DNA of 64,000 nt, from contig QANZ01033928.1 in the NCBI GenBank assembly GCA_003254925.1, positions 62,001-126,000 on the forward strand, given 5' to 3'. A program made the translations under genes and the position numbers. The notes under the pieces were generated by a model that was not told the DNA's origin, did no database searches, and saw nothing but the letters and a program-made list of their open reading frames with translations. This stretch comes from Chamaecrista fasciculata (taxonomy: Eukaryota; Streptophyta; Magnoliopsida; Fabales; Fabaceae). Shown here one piece after another: positions 31,801 to 43,360 of this stretch (the first letter of the stretch is position 1; every line of letters starts with the position of its first letter).

Positions 31801-33854
31801 CAAGGAGAGAAGCAAACAAAAATGACCAAATGCTGTAATGGAATATGCCTGCTCTTTGTATTACTCTGTGTTATTTGGGCTCCAATGCTGGTAAGTAGAG
31901 TCAATAGCCTTTAATATCATGGAGTTTTGTGGCAGTAGACATGTTCTTCATATTGGGTTTAAGAATTTTGTTAAAATGTGATTCAAAATCTAAAGCATGT
32001 GAAGTGGGTCACTGCGGCTTTCCCTTTATGATTAAAAGCAAATATGTATTTTAAAGTTTATTTTGTAAAATATGTGTTGGATGCGTGTGGTTTTGAATAT
32101 AGGAATGAAGATATGATTATAATTATCGCAGCTAGTAACAAAGTCTACTGTGAGTGTGACAGCCTTATGGTCTACATGCCCATGCTATTCAGGCCAAAAA
32201 ATGAAAATGAAAATGCAAAAAGTTTATCCAAATCTGTGCTTGCTTACGTTAACATGTTTGACATCATGAATTTCTAATGAGAAGAATATTGTAATGCATG
32301 CAAGTTATGTATGGATGATCTTGATTTTGCTAACAGATGTACAGCAGCGGTAATCCCACAAACATTGCAAATCCCATCAAAGAAGCCAGTTTTCAGGTTG
32401 ATATCAAGACAGTAAGTGGAAGGTTGAATTTGTATCAAACTACCCTCTGTGAGAAACTCTCGTGGGATAAACTCAAGTCTGATGCCAATCTTGATCCCCA
32501 TGGCTACTTAAATACATATAATAAGGTTGATATCCAGTTGATATGCTGCCAATCTGATGCTAGTACACTGTGGCTTGTCCCAGCTGTTGTTCGGACCAGA
32601 TTAATCCAGTCACTTCAATGGGATAGTGAGATGGAAATATTTATTACCTGGATACTTACAAGGGACAGGCCAAAAGGTAAAGAGGTTGTGAAATATAAAA
32701 GGCCTGTTGATCAACAAAATCTTCCAAGAGAGTCAGATGTTCAAAAGGTTCTTAATGGCTCTACAAACAGCTTTAGGATTTATGATGTTTATCCGAGATT
32801 TTTCCGTGTTACTGGTTCTGGTGATGTTAGACCATTGGAAGTAGAGGTAATCACTTCCTGAGTAAATCTTTTTATTATCTTTCTTTCCCTCTTGGTTAAA
32901 CTAACTTTGTTAAATACTCCAAGTACTTATTTTGTTTTAATACTTTATTTTTTCCCCCTCCTTTTAATCTAACTTGTATTTTTTTTGTTCACATGTTTTG
33001 TTTTTATTGAAAATATTAATAGTAAAGAATTATATCTTAGTCTTCTGCATATTTAGGTTCATGTATGATGTATCTGTATTGTAAATATGTTATAGATTCT
33101 TTTACTGTACACAACTGAAGTGTGACTTTTCAGGATAATTCTGTTGGTGCTGATCTCGTGAGAAATCATGAGCAATATGAGTGGTGGTCTTTTCATAATA
33201 TCAATTCATCAGATTCACGTGGATGTGGAGGTTTGACAGGACCCATGGCAATTATAGTATCTGAGGAAACACCCCCGCGTAAGTTGGATTTGGCATTTTT
33301 CTCACTTATTTATTTCCAGACTCACTATGTTTGTCAAATTATTTCCTTGGATGGTGCTTCTGAAAGTATTTCACATTAATGGTACAGAGGGTATTCTTGG
33401 TGACACTCTAAGCAAATTTAGCATATGGGGTCTCTACATAACATTTGTTCTGGCTGTGGGTCGTTTTATTAGACTTCAATGCTCTGACTTAAGGATGAGA
33501 ATTCCCTATGAGAACCTACCTTCCTGTGACAGGTACTGGAGTTCTTTTCCCAGATGGCTTTACACAATAAAGATAAAATTTCCCATTCCCATTGAATCTA
33601 TCAATCTTCTTGGACATGATTTAACAGACTTTTATTCTACTAGGGGATTTTTGGCTCTCAGTCTTATGGAGATAGCTTATGACTTGGTAATATTACTTGT
33701 TGGATGGTTTTAATGCAGGTTGATAGCTATCTGCGAGGATATTTATGCTGCGAGAGCAGAGGGTGAGCTGGGAGTTGAAGAGGTCCTTTACTGGACGTTA
33801 GTGAAAATATATAGGTCTCCCCACATGCTACTCGAGTACACCAAACCTGACTAA
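16826..33854 (+). CDS. PIEZO: PIEZO-type mechanosensitive ion channel
   Basis: A very large multipass cation channel opened by membrane tension. 21 coding exons: 16826-16871, 17579-17659, 18847-19006, 19094-19251, 20353-20509, 20610-20796, 21821-21936, 22160-22244, 22668-22883, 22970-23147, 23590-23718, 23869-24042, 24169-24402, 24868-26409, 26764-29249, 29473-29868, 31732-31890, 32337-32846, 33134-33278, 33388-33532, 33719-33854. All are GT-AG and join to 2479 residues, the length of plant PIEZO. Repeated membrane bundles fill exons 1-15; a charged coiled-coil stretch (about 1360-1420) and a low-complexity acidic linker lie in exon 15. The family hallmark PF(x2)E(x6)W is intact as PFLYELRCVLDW (2090-2101, at 29791-29826), followed by the extracellular-cap and pore region. 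The start is the ATG giving MGKILGGLL. Plant PIEZO acts in root-cap and tonoplast mechanics and in limiting virus spread. It looks complete. Confidence 0.96.
20888..20932. other. Poly-G tract with one N, probable assembly artefact
   Basis: 45 positions of G broken by one N at 20906, inside PIEZO intron 6. A homopolymer this pure is unlike anything nearby and resembles a join or low-signal sequencing tail. Confidence 0.8.
29976..30456. mobile_element. Mutator-like MITE in PIEZO intron 16, exact 9-bp target duplication
   Basis: Ends gagaaaacc / ggttttctc are perfect inverted copies, longer when mismatches are allowed (cctactatttggtc). Both flanks carry tttggaaaa (29967-29975, 30457-30465), a 9-bp duplication. 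Same end type as the element at 11119-11639, and a decayed relative at 62958-63337. The interior at about 30098-30350 is a tandem array of roughly eight 33-bp units built on tttggtccctgaatttg. Confidence 0.92.
30098..30350. repeat. 33-bp tandem array inside a MITE
   Basis: About eight units of near 33 bp alternate between '..gaactaattttatac' and '..gtactaaattaatac' endings, so the higher-order period is about 66 bp. Each unit holds a ggtccctgaattt-type phrase. Confidence 0.8.
30500..30535. other. Poly-G tract running into an N gap
   Basis: 27 G followed by nine N within PIEZO intron 16. Probable assembly join; intron length here is not reliable. Confidence 0.85.
30966..31399. mobile_element. 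Terminal-inverted-repeat MITE in PIEZO intron 16
   Basis: Ends aagggtctgattggtt and aaccaatcaggccctt are inverted with one mismatch, and the subterminal text is rich in gaaaacaggaaa and its complement, allowing a long foldback. I could not read a target duplication. The GGGYCTG ends fit PIF/Harbinger or hAT groups; which one is unresolved. Confidence 0.75.
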
Positions 33855-34508
33855 CGAGTAACAAGGCTTGAATTGAAGGTCTCAAATCGCATTTTTAAAC
33901 TGTCCTGCAAGCTTAGTGACACCACACACCACGTATGTACTTACGGATCACTAAGCAATACAATACAATACAAAGCAACAACGGCATATCCAGAAATACA
34001 AGGCAGTATAACGATCTTCGCCTCCAGGACATCACATTATCATTTTCCAAACTGATTCTTTAAACTGAAAAGTCATTTTCTTGCCTGCTGGGACTTCCAT
34101 ACCATTCAGGTACACTGACTAATCAAAAGGCAAAAATCTTCATCCGCAGATTGACGAGCTAGACATCTTGACCGTGATTTATGCTCATGATTTCAAATAA
34201 TTTTTTTGGATGTATAATGTATATATATTGTACAATGCAGTTAATTTATAGTTGAGGCATATTTAGTTGGTTTTATGATTTTATACTCGTTCTCCTACCC
34301 TCTCACTTTCCTTGCGCCTCCTATTTCTTCTACCCATGTGAAAAACTTTTTTTGTGAATTTTCCTGTTTGGCTTTTTTTTTTTTGTTTAAAAATGGGAAA
34401 AATGCATGCTTTCAAACTTCAATATTGCTAACCTTTTGTGGCATTTCTTGGGTATACCTCATGGGGTTTGGGATGTGTGCCTTTCTTTAGAGAGAGAAGC
34501 TTCAGCTA
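33855..34508. other. PIEZO 3' flank
   Basis: Downstream of the PIEZO stop. It should hold the 3' untranslated region (AT-rich, atgtataatgtatatatattg near 34210). No further gene is seen. Confidence 0.5.
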
Positions 34509-34606
34509 TAGAGTTTTGTGTCTATCTCTCTCTTTTCATGACACATTTCTCTAGATAATTGATGGAAATCAAAATTATGATAGGAGAGAGATCGACACAA
34601 AAACTC
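34509..34606. repeat. Short imperfect hairpin
   Basis: Left arm about 34509-34534 (gagttttgtgtctatctctc) and right arm about 34581-34606 (gagagagatcgacacaaaaac) are inverted with a roughly 46-nt loop. Further inverted and direct echoes (ttttatagca, agagttttatagc) run to about 34745. Likely a small decayed MITE. Confidence 0.5.
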
Positions 34607-35061
34607 CATGGCTTTTTATAGCAAAACACTCTCTCTTCTTATCAAATCAAAAGTTAATATAAAAATTTGATGAAAGAATAATTGATGGAAAGAGAGATAA
34701 TATGTAAAACTCTAGTGCTTGAACAAGAGTTTTATAGCATTTTCCTAGATTCAAAGAAAGGGAACGAACAATGTGGAGTTGCGGACTTATGCTTGTGATT
34801 AAAATTAGGCAAAACACCCTTTCATGCCCCTCAGTGATTTTCAGTTATGCCCTTAACGTTTCATTTTGTTCAGACATGCCCTCAATGTGCAACCAACGTT
34901 TCAATTATGCCCTCAATTTTGACTCAATGCACATGTGGCAATTTTTTTTGCTTATGTGTCATTTTTTTTGTTTGACTTGATTACGTGGCATCATGACTGG
35001 CATTCTTATTTTTTTTTTCCACCTTGGCATGATGACTGGATTTACATTTTTGAACATAAAA

Positions 35062-35685
35062 ATTGAGTAAACTAGCAAATCAGTCCCTGGATTTACATTT
35101 TTCATCATCTTCATTCATTTTAGTCCCAAATTCTCAAAATAAAATTGTAAAGTGTCCCAAAACACTTCCAAACATTTCAATTTAATCCTTAAAAGTATTA
35201 AAAATCCTAAAACCTAAATTCTAAAATTCTAAACCCTCAAAATAATTCACACCGTTCTTCTCTCCCGTGTACGTGGTAGATGAAAATGATTGAAATGATT
35301 GAGAGGAGAAAAGCTTCGATTGTGTCCGGAAGATCAAACTGGAGAGATGTGAGGGGTAGAGCAAATTTGAGGAAGAGAAAGTGGTTGCGCATGGATCCTG
35401 AGTAGTTGGGCTGCGAACTGGGGACGGCGAAGTCAATCGATGAAGATGGTGATTTGTGCCGTCACGCCGCCGGAGCAGGCTATGGATAGCTCTTGACATT
35501 GGATTTGGAACTCCGTCGCCGACCACCACGTACACGGGAGAGAAGAACGGTGTGAATTATTTGGAGGGTTTAGAATTTTAGAGTTTAGGTTTTAGGGTTT
35601 TTAATACTTCTAAGGACTAAATTGAAATGTTTGGAAGTGTTTTGGGACACTTTACAATTTTATTTTGAGAATTTGGGACTAAAAT
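35062..35685. mobile_element. Nested foldback element around a GC-richer 247-bp spacer
   Basis: Arms 35117-35277 and 35525-35685 are inverted, equal in length (161 bp) and differ at few sites, so the element is young. The spacer 35278-35524 is distinctly less AT-rich than its surroundings, as in elements that have captured host DNA. An open frame crosses spacer and arm on the minus strand (35221-35535) but I do not recognise the peptide. The left arm extends outward to about 35062, with no partner on the right, because the sequence breaks at an N (35686). Confidence 0.8.
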
Positions 35686-35686
35686 N

Positions 35687-35807
35687 TCCAAAGGGTACCA
35701 AAGTGTTAATGGAGAATACCACAGGGTATCAAAGTGTCATGTTTCAAACCACAGGGTACCAAAGTGAAATAGGGTCAAACCACAGGGTACCAAAGTGTAA
35801 TTTACCC
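35687..35807. mobile_element. GGTACC-repeat DNA element fragment
   Basis: Inverted relative of 14159-14274: four cagggtaccaaagtg-type phrases ending in gtaatttaccc. It begins right after the N at 35686. Confidence 0.65.
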
Positions 35808-36027
35808 AAAAAAAAAATAAGAATGCCCAGTCATGATGCCACGTAATCAAGTCAAACAAAAAAATGACACATAAGCAAAAAAAAATTGCCACATGTGCAT
35901 TGAGTCAAAATTGAGGGCATAATTGAAACGTTGGTTGCACATTGAGGGCATGTCTGAACAAAATAAAACGTTAAGGGCATAACTGAAAATCACTGCAAAC
36001 GTTAGGGGCATGAGAGGGTGTTTTGCC

Positions 36028-36860
36028 TTAAAATTATTTTGGCGGAGATATTTTCTTCGGTATAACACATCAAAATAAAAGTAAAATTGTTATAACTAAT
36101 TACTAATGAGATTTCATATTAATTTTATCCTTTATTTAATTTACGTATGATGTTTTTCCTTTATCTTGCTATAGTAAATATATTTATCATACCTAAACTT
36201 GACTACTGTCATACTGTACAACTCTGTCTCCTCTCTTCTTGTTCCTAAGTCTTTTTATACTTAATTTCTAATTTTTTTAATTGACAAAAAAAATCTTTAA
36301 GCTTTTAAGTTTTAGTAAAAAGATCATCTTGTAACTTTCTCTAAAACGTTAATTATTTACTAACTTGGACTTTATGTGAGCAAGAAAAGCATTACATTAA
36401 AGTTTAATTCAAAGATATCCCCTTATATAGCATATAAAAAATCTGATGGCTGAACAGAAGAAAGTATTTGGTTTAAGTGAAAATTTTGGAAATTTCTTTT
36501 TAAGGTTTGAACAAAATGTCTCAAAGTTAATGGATCTTTTCCCCTTTTCTTACCGTTTAAAATATATTATATTAGCAGAAACCTTAATTTAATATTACTA
36601 AATCACGTAAAGGAAAAACGTACATATAAAGTATTGCCTTTTTGGCCAAATAAATATATAATCTTCTATATGACAATAAAGTATGAGGATACTCTTCCAA
36701 ATAAGGCCCAAAAAAAAAAATAGGATACTCTTCCAAAACTTGTTGTACTTTCGATCTCGGTAATATCTTTTGGATGGAATATGAATGTGGAATAGAATGG
36801 CTGAAATCTAAGCGAGAGTTTCAATTGCTTCACCTCTTTTTTTTTTTTTTTATTTGATTT
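36028..36860. other. Intergenic, nothing recognised
   Basis: AT-rich sequence without coding character. Confidence 0.4.
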
Positions 36861-37190
36861 AAGGAGATGTTTAGTACGCGAGATAATAATAATTTATAGA
36901 ATATTATATTCACCTTAGTGATTTAATCTCATGAAAGTTAAGGTGCACTTTAAAAATAGAATTTTTATTTTAAAAATACAAATTTACCTCAAAATTTTAA
37001 AAAAATAATAATGCACCTTAGAATTTATCTCAGAATTTTTATGTAAAGTGACAAAGAGTTATTGCTTCTTTAAAATTATGAGATAAGTTTGTATTTTCAA
37101 AATAGAAATTCCATTTTTAGAGTGCAATTAATACACCTTAATAAGTGACATTGGGCACTTGTGAGCATTACCCATTTTTTTTATAAGAAA
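36860..37190. mobile_element. Palindromic MITE-like repeat
   Basis: Arms about 36940-37003 and 37069-37140 are inverted copies (aggtgcactttaaaaatag against ttttagagtgcaattaata, with the aaaatacaaa / tttgtattttc pairing). The outer limits are uncertain and no target duplication was read. Confidence 0.55.
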
Positions 37191-37659
37191 CTAACAAAAT
37201 ATAAATGAAAGTAAAATGATCCTTACAAATGTTCAGAGAATTTCGAAACGCACAAAAATAAGTTCTACACAGAAGAAATCTTAAGGACTAATAGATCCTA
37301 TATGAAATAAAATAATAAATCATAAGGATACAAATCATTAATAAATGTATTGTCAACAAACTATTTAATCTCATACTTACTGTTTACCAGAGAAGAAATC
37401 ATCATCTTAAGTGTAGATACTTCCACTATAAAAGCTTGAAAACATGGTAAGAAGGTCACCACTAAGTAGGACTGAACCAGATCTTAACAGAAACAATACT
37501 CATAGAGAGAACACACCACATAAGGAGAAAATACTATTCAAAGAAGACATAACCAGATATGAGAAAAGCACCACCAAAATAGGAGATTAAATCAAATTTG
37601 AATTTATTAAAATAAAAAAAAAAAAGAAAGAGAAGAAGGANACATATACACACTCATAC

Positions 37660-37800
37660 ACCTTAAACAAGGTAAGTGATGAATCTCTCTACAGATCTTA
37701 CCCTGACTTCCCACTCCCTCTAACTTGAGCTTCGGAGTGAATTCACAGGGGCCTCCCCCTGTGAATCCTTCTTGCAGGTTTCAAGTTCCTCAGGAGGTGG
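37660..37800 (+). mobile_element. LTR remnant of a plant retroelement (fossil)
   Basis: The phrase taacttgagcttcggagtg followed by a caggg-rich tract and cttgcaggt resembles the 3' part of long terminal repeats of large plant Ty3-type elements. No internal region or second LTR is seen. Old and broken. Low confidence in the family. Confidence 0.35.
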
Positions 37801-37879
37801 ACAAGGATCGCAGGGAGCCCCCTGTGCTTCCTCTTCCGCAGGATCCGACGACCCCAGCCCCTCGGAGACTGCAACACGT

Positions 37880-38230
37880 TGAGAACTCAAGGTTAGTCCT
37901 CCTCGGATCCAGCTTTGTAGTTTTCACTTTGTAGCTTAGATCATGAGACAAACTCCAATTAGCAAGCCAGTATGCACACTTGTTGGCTTCTCTATAAATA
38001 TGTTTCAGCTCCACAATCCAACATTCGCTAAGGAGATTCCTAATTTGTTGCACAATGTTGAAGATTTCTTCCCCTATAGTCTTGGTAGAGAAGATTAATT
38101 AGACAACAATCATAGAGTCACACTCGATAATAATATTATTCAGCTTCATTTTCTTGGTAAGACGAAGACCATCATAAATTTCTTATATTTCGGCTTTAAA
38201 AGCAGAGCAACGACAAAATAATATTGAATA
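37880..38230 (-). pseudogene. RNase H-like (RVT_3) domain fossil
   Basis: Reading the minus strand, pieces match the plant RVT_3 RNase H fold: EIYDGLRL, then IIIECDSMIVV (the acidic beta strand), then VELKHIYREANKCAYWLANW near the end. This domain ends many plant LINEs and also occurs in domesticated genes. It is broken in at least two places, and no reverse transcriptase lies beside it. Confidence 0.7.
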
Positions 38231-40200
38231 TACCTAGAACTATTAAAGTTGAACCAAACACATAAATATAACATTCTTAAAAATATCATAAAATGATCCT
38301 AAGAATATTTTAATTCATCTAAAGAGATTTTGTTTTATTTTCTTGATAATTATATTATTGAGAATCACATATCCAAGAGTATGAATATGGAAACTAAAAA
38401 AATAATTTGTGTTACAAAAACTCTATAGAATATATATTTTTTATTTTGTTTTTCCAATAAAACGACGGGTAGTTTCTTTTGAAACAAAAAGATTAAATTT
38501 TCGAATTCTTCTCTCTAAAAGACAAAGGCTAATAGGAAGTTCAAATGCCTATTCATTCCACTTATTTGATGTATGAGAAGCTTACTCGATGAAAATACAA
38601 TCCAAATGGCGTTTCAATGCTTATTTTCCAATAGATTTTCCGCCCTCTCAAAAGTATTGTATATCTAACTAATTGAATTTTCGGCCCAAAAAAAAATTTA
38701 ATTGAATTAGTTTCACGCGAATTTCATTTTTAAAGAGTAAAATTATATATGCATTTTTTTTTGGGTAAGGAAATTATGTATGCATTTCCGTTCCAGTAAA
38801 ACTACAAAATCCAAAATGATGATATTTCAAGAATCAAATTTAAGAATATTAAATGTATGTCCTTAAAAATTAAAACAGCTAACATGGACAAAAATTTAAG
38901 TTTCTATATGAGCAAATTTCCTTTTTAACGCATTCTTTTTTTTCAAAAAAAAAATGCTTTCCAAATCATTGTCAGCAATGCTCTCTCAAAAATTGGTATA
39001 GTTTAAAGTCTGGATTTGAGACTTTGCTAATAGAATCAATTTCATTAGAAGATTCTTCAATAAAAAAATAATTATAATTACGTGAGTCAAATTTAAATTA
39101 GTCGAGATAAAATAATAGAGATCGATGTTAACGTAATGAATTTGTATTTAGATCTCATTAAGAAAGGTGCAGGTGCTCGAGTAATATAGAAATGCAAAAA
39201 TAATAGCATCCAAACGGGCGCGAAGATGGAACCGTCAACGGTTATTAGATTCATTGGCAAAAAAAAAACGGCTATTAGATTCATTCTAGTTATTGTTAGT
39301 TTTTATGATTATGCTTATAGAGCATGTTATTGCGTCTTTAAGCTATAACCTGAGTGTCACTATCAACGAGTACAATAATGTGAATGCTTAGATGTTATGG
39401 GTTGTGGATGTTGAGTTTGTATTCTCTACCGTTTTTTCAATATAAAAAAAAGTGTTAGACATTATCTTGAATATCTTGAATAGAATTATCTCCGATAAAT
39501 AATACTTAAAACTAAAAAAAAATTATTTAAGCAAAACTCGAAAATAAAAAAAGAAAAAAATAAAGTCTTTGAGTGATATAAACGCTGGATTTGCAGGTAG
39601 TATTGGGTAGAAGCCAAATGGGAATAACCGCAAGCGTCGTTTACCCCATAAGTTGCGCCCAACGCCCACCCCAAGTATAAATATTAAATAGAGAATTCCA
39701 ATTTCTAATTTCCAAAACCCAAACAGTGAGGCGCACACTGCAGACACGAACTCCACACTCTCCACACCGAATCCGCACCTAAATGCCTTGGAACTCCATT
39801 TTCTTTCTTTAACGTTCCCTTCCTTCTTCTCCATATTGCTGCCACACTTTATCTAATGCGTCTTTCCGGTACGTTCCGTTTCTTTTTCTATTAGAGATTG
39901 GAGTTTTCGCCTCTTTTTCTGGATTCTTTTTTCTCAATTTCTGGATTGTCTTGACGGCGTTTAAACCTGGCCATTGGGTTTTAATACCATCGGCGTTTTT
40001 TTCTGTATTGGGTTGTCAGTCTTGTATTGGAATATAGGCTGCACTTGGCTTCCATGCGTGCTCTCTGTTTTCACTATATTAGCTATGCACAGAAGCTGTT
40101 TGTTTCACGAGTTTCAATTCTAATAGGGTCTTTTTCGATCTTTTTTGAGCTTTTTTTTTACGGGGCATTACTCATTTAGCTCCCAGCGCCGCAATTCTCT
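38231..40200. other. Intergenic and promoter region of the RING ligase gene
   Basis: AT-rich to about 39600 with no gene. From about 39720 the sequence becomes pyrimidine-rich and CT-rich (cacactctccacaccgaatccgc), consistent with a core promoter and leader. A likely 5'-leader intron runs 40207-40404 (gag|gtatgg to ctgtag|atagg). Confidence 0.45.
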
Positions 40201-40458
40201 ACTGAGGTATGGTTTTTATTGTTCTTGTTCTTTATAGTTCCTTCACCTTTTCGGTGTTGATACGATTCATTGCTGCCGAGTGCTGATTTTTTAGGGCACT
40301 ATAGCCTTGCTTAGTTCTTCGTGGATTTTATTTACCGTTTTATTGTGCTTCTTGTTTTCCAAATTTCTTAATCCCTCCTTTGACATATGGCTAATTATCT
40401 GTAGATAGGAAGATTGATAGGCAAAGATTTTGCGCACTTCATCCATATTGTTCACGGA

Positions 40459-43360
40459 ATGGATAAAAGGGCTGATTGTTCTGTTGACAGCACGCCAGGA
40501 GAAGGAAGTAAGAACAAAAGAAAATTACCTCATGCCTCTAAACTTCCTAATCCTAATATCACCTCCTCATCCCTGATTGAGTTCCCTCCGTATGAATTAT
40601 CAGCTAAGATTTCTGGAAGCCCCGAGGCTGAAATTGCTTCATCGGAGGTGCAGTCACATAAGTCTAGAGAAGAACCAGAAGTTCAAGTGCATGAACTTGT
40701 AGACTGGATTGATCCTATTGCAAGTCCGCTTGAGGAATTACTGTTGTCTAACTTGCAAGCAGTTTTTGCCAGCGCAATCAAGCAGATTGTTGAATTGGGC
40801 TATAGTGAAGATGAGGTTGGAAAGGCCATCTCAGGGAAGGGCCTATACATAGAGGAGGGGGATCCTGTGTCAAACATTGTGCAGGAAACTATTAATTTTT
40901 TGAATGGAAAAGATGTTATTCCTAGAGACATTGTCTTTGAGGATTTCCAGCACCTGCTGCATTATACCATGGTGGAGATGATCAGTGTGCTTTGTGAAGT
41001 TAGACCCTCCTTAACAGTCAGTGAAGCAATGTGGTTGTTGCTTATATTTGACTTGAACATTTTCCAAGCCTGTGAAATGGATGAACATCATTTGAGTAGT
41101 TCTGTCAGTAAGGGAGAAAACTCTGCTAGTTGTATCAATCCCCAGTCAAAGTCAGGGATTCAGGGCTCCAATATTTCAACTTGCGTTACAACCAATATCC
41201 AGAAGGATTCATCTTCCAGTCGCCAGAATAATATGTCTGAAGCACCGAAGTTTGGAAGTTTCACAAATTTTCCCAATAATCAAAGTCCTCTTGCTTCAAA
41301 AGGAGTAAAGGTTGAGGCAGAAAAAGCTTCTTTGGCATACACTCCAGAGAAATCATCACTCCCTTCCAGGGAGTGTGCACAGGCTGCACCTAAATTAGCT
41401 GCCTCGGAAGGTAAGTCAGGACCTTGCAAGCGGCATGACAAAAAAGAAATAGCAGCATTTCGGAAGAAGTACCTTCATATGGAGCATATCGAGAAAACGG
41501 TTAGGACTTGTCAAAAAGGGGGTTTCAAATCGGGGGGGAAACTTACAAAGATGAGTTTTGTTGAAAAAAGACTCAAGACACCATCTGAAATTCGTTGTCA
41601 GCACATGAAAGGTGGCTCCTCAAGTAAAACAAGGACTGAAGTTTCTTCAATCCATGGAATGTGCTGCCAGGTTTCAACCAACACTGCATCTGATTTACCT
41701 GCTGGAGATAGTTCTGGAACTTTGCCTGCGAAGGTTGCAATGTCTTCTGTTGTCAGTACCAAGAATTTAACATCAGACAAGAAATCCACGCCAACATCTG
41801 AGCTAAATGCATCTGACAGTCAAAAGATTTTTGATTACTGTGCTGGTATTCCATATGACAAGTCTTCTGGTAAATATCTCCCACGAGATCAGAAGGACAA
41901 ATTGATCTTGAAGCTAGTCCTGCAGATGCAAAAATTGAAGGATGAGCTGAAAAGCTGGAATGACTGGGCACAAGAGAAGATTAGGCAAGCTACGCAGAGG
42001 CTTATCAAGAACCAGGCTGAGCTCAACATTCTGAGGAAGGAGAAGCAAGAAGCAGAAATGTACAAAAAGGAGAAGAAAATCTTGGAGGAGAATGCCGTGA
42101 AGAGGATATCTGAGATGGAGAATGCCGTGGCAAATGCTACTAGTCAAATTGAGAGTGCCAATTCTGCTGCTCACACGCTTGAGGGGGATAATTCAGGGCT
42201 GAAGGAGGAGTTAGCTGCTGCAAAGTTGTGGGCTGTAAGGTCAATGGCGAGTTATCAACAAGCATTGGAGCGAGAGCAGATGGCTCTTAAAAAGGTCCAG
42301 TTGTGTGAGAACCAGAAGGGTTTGCTCCTAGATGAACTTGAGAGAGAGAAGCACAAACTAGCTAATTTACAAAAGAAGGTAGACAAGGAGAAAAGTCTTC
42401 AAGTTAAGGCTGAGGTATGTGCCATTGAATTGTTGTAGATCGCTCTAAAAACTTTGCCCCTTTTTTGCATAATTTTAGATTGGTTGAGAGGGGAAATAAC
42501 GGCTTAAATAATTTACCATATAAATTACTTTTGACTTCAGGATCTTAAAAGACATGTTGAAAACTGAGAGTTGATTGATTTAATTGATTCATTGACGAAT
42601 CTAATCAAACTAGAAAAAATGTTGGAATGGAGTACATATTAGTGTATACTCAGTTAAATAATTTGTAAGGCAGGTCATTCTACCCTCGCAATTTTAACTC
42701 CGGCAATTATATTTTATAAATAGATACTTGCTCAAGTACCGAGATTTCTGTGCTATTTGTGGGCCCACTGTTATAAATCCTACCATTCTTTCTTATGTAA
42801 ATGAGAATATGCTACAGGGTAGAATGGAACGATTGAGAGTAGAAAAAGAAAAGCTCCTTGCCCAGGCTGCATCCATTAGAAAGGAAAGAGAGCAACTTGA
42901 AGCACGCGCAAAAGTTGAGGAAGATATGATTAGAAAGAAGGCGACTACTGATATGCAGAAATATGAGGAAGATATCGTGAAGCTTGAGAAAGAGTTGGCT
43001 GAATTGAAATTGAAGTCCGAGTCTGAAAAAATAGCAGCACTCCGTAGGGGCATTGATGGAAGAAACGATAGTTGCTCAAGAAACCACAAGACTACTCCAA
43101 TTGCGAAGAAAAAAGGGAAATCTAATGTGTGTCAAATGATGGAAAGTTTCCAAAACAATTTGGGAGATGGAAGTTTGAGGAGGGAGCAGGAGTGTGTCAT
43201 GTGCCTATCAGAGGAGATGTCAGTAGTTTTTCTGCCTTGTGCTCATCAGGTTGTCTGTGCAAAATGCAATCAGCTTCATGAGAAACAAGGGATGCAGGAC
43301 TGTCCTTCCTGTAGGGCCCCTATCAAGCGAAGGATTCAAGCTCGATTTGCAAGGAAGTGA
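40459..43360 (+). CDS. RING-type E3 ubiquitin ligase, RF298/RF4/MIP1 family
   Basis: Transfers ubiquitin to unknown targets. Two coding exons, 40459-42414 and 42818-43360, give 832 residues, close to RF298 and RF4. In order: a basic NKRK stretch, the family domain beginning DPIASPLEELLLSNLQAVF (about 84-180), a Ser-rich linker, the block YCAGIPYDKSSGKYLPRDQ, a long coiled coil (about 490-740), and a C-terminal C3HC4 RING beginning CVMC at residue 778, with LPCAHQVVC and CPSCRAP. All eight metal ligands are visible. The start is the first ATG in the frame; an upstream in-frame TTG is not used. A 5'-leader intron is likely. The Arabidopsis member next to ABP1 on chromosome 4 is, from memory, RF298. 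Confidence 0.93.

Larger units (their letters stand above)
34808..36027. mobile_element. Mutator-like element with long inverted arms and nested insertions, 9-bp target duplication
   Basis: Outer arms at 34808-35018 and 35808-36027 are inverted near-identical copies of about 215 bp, beginning ggcaaaacaccct. Both flanks carry ttaaaatta (34799-34807, 36028-36036), an exact 9-bp duplication. The left arm lacks about 8 bp present in the right. Between the arms lie two other elements (about 35062-35685 and 35687-35807). No transposase. Confidence 0.9.

Noticed and set aside
35221-35535. 104-codon minus-strand frame in the nested hairpin
   Set aside because: It spans a transposon arm and spacer. 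Not called as a gene; the capture idea is kept only as a finding.
37725-37934. 69-codon Pro-rich frame
   Set aside because: Lies on probable LTR-derived sequence and has no recognisable domain.
40414-40458. N-terminal extension of the RING ligase beginning at 40414
   Set aside because: The upstream codon is TTG, not ATG; the first ATG is at 40459 and gives a length close to the family.
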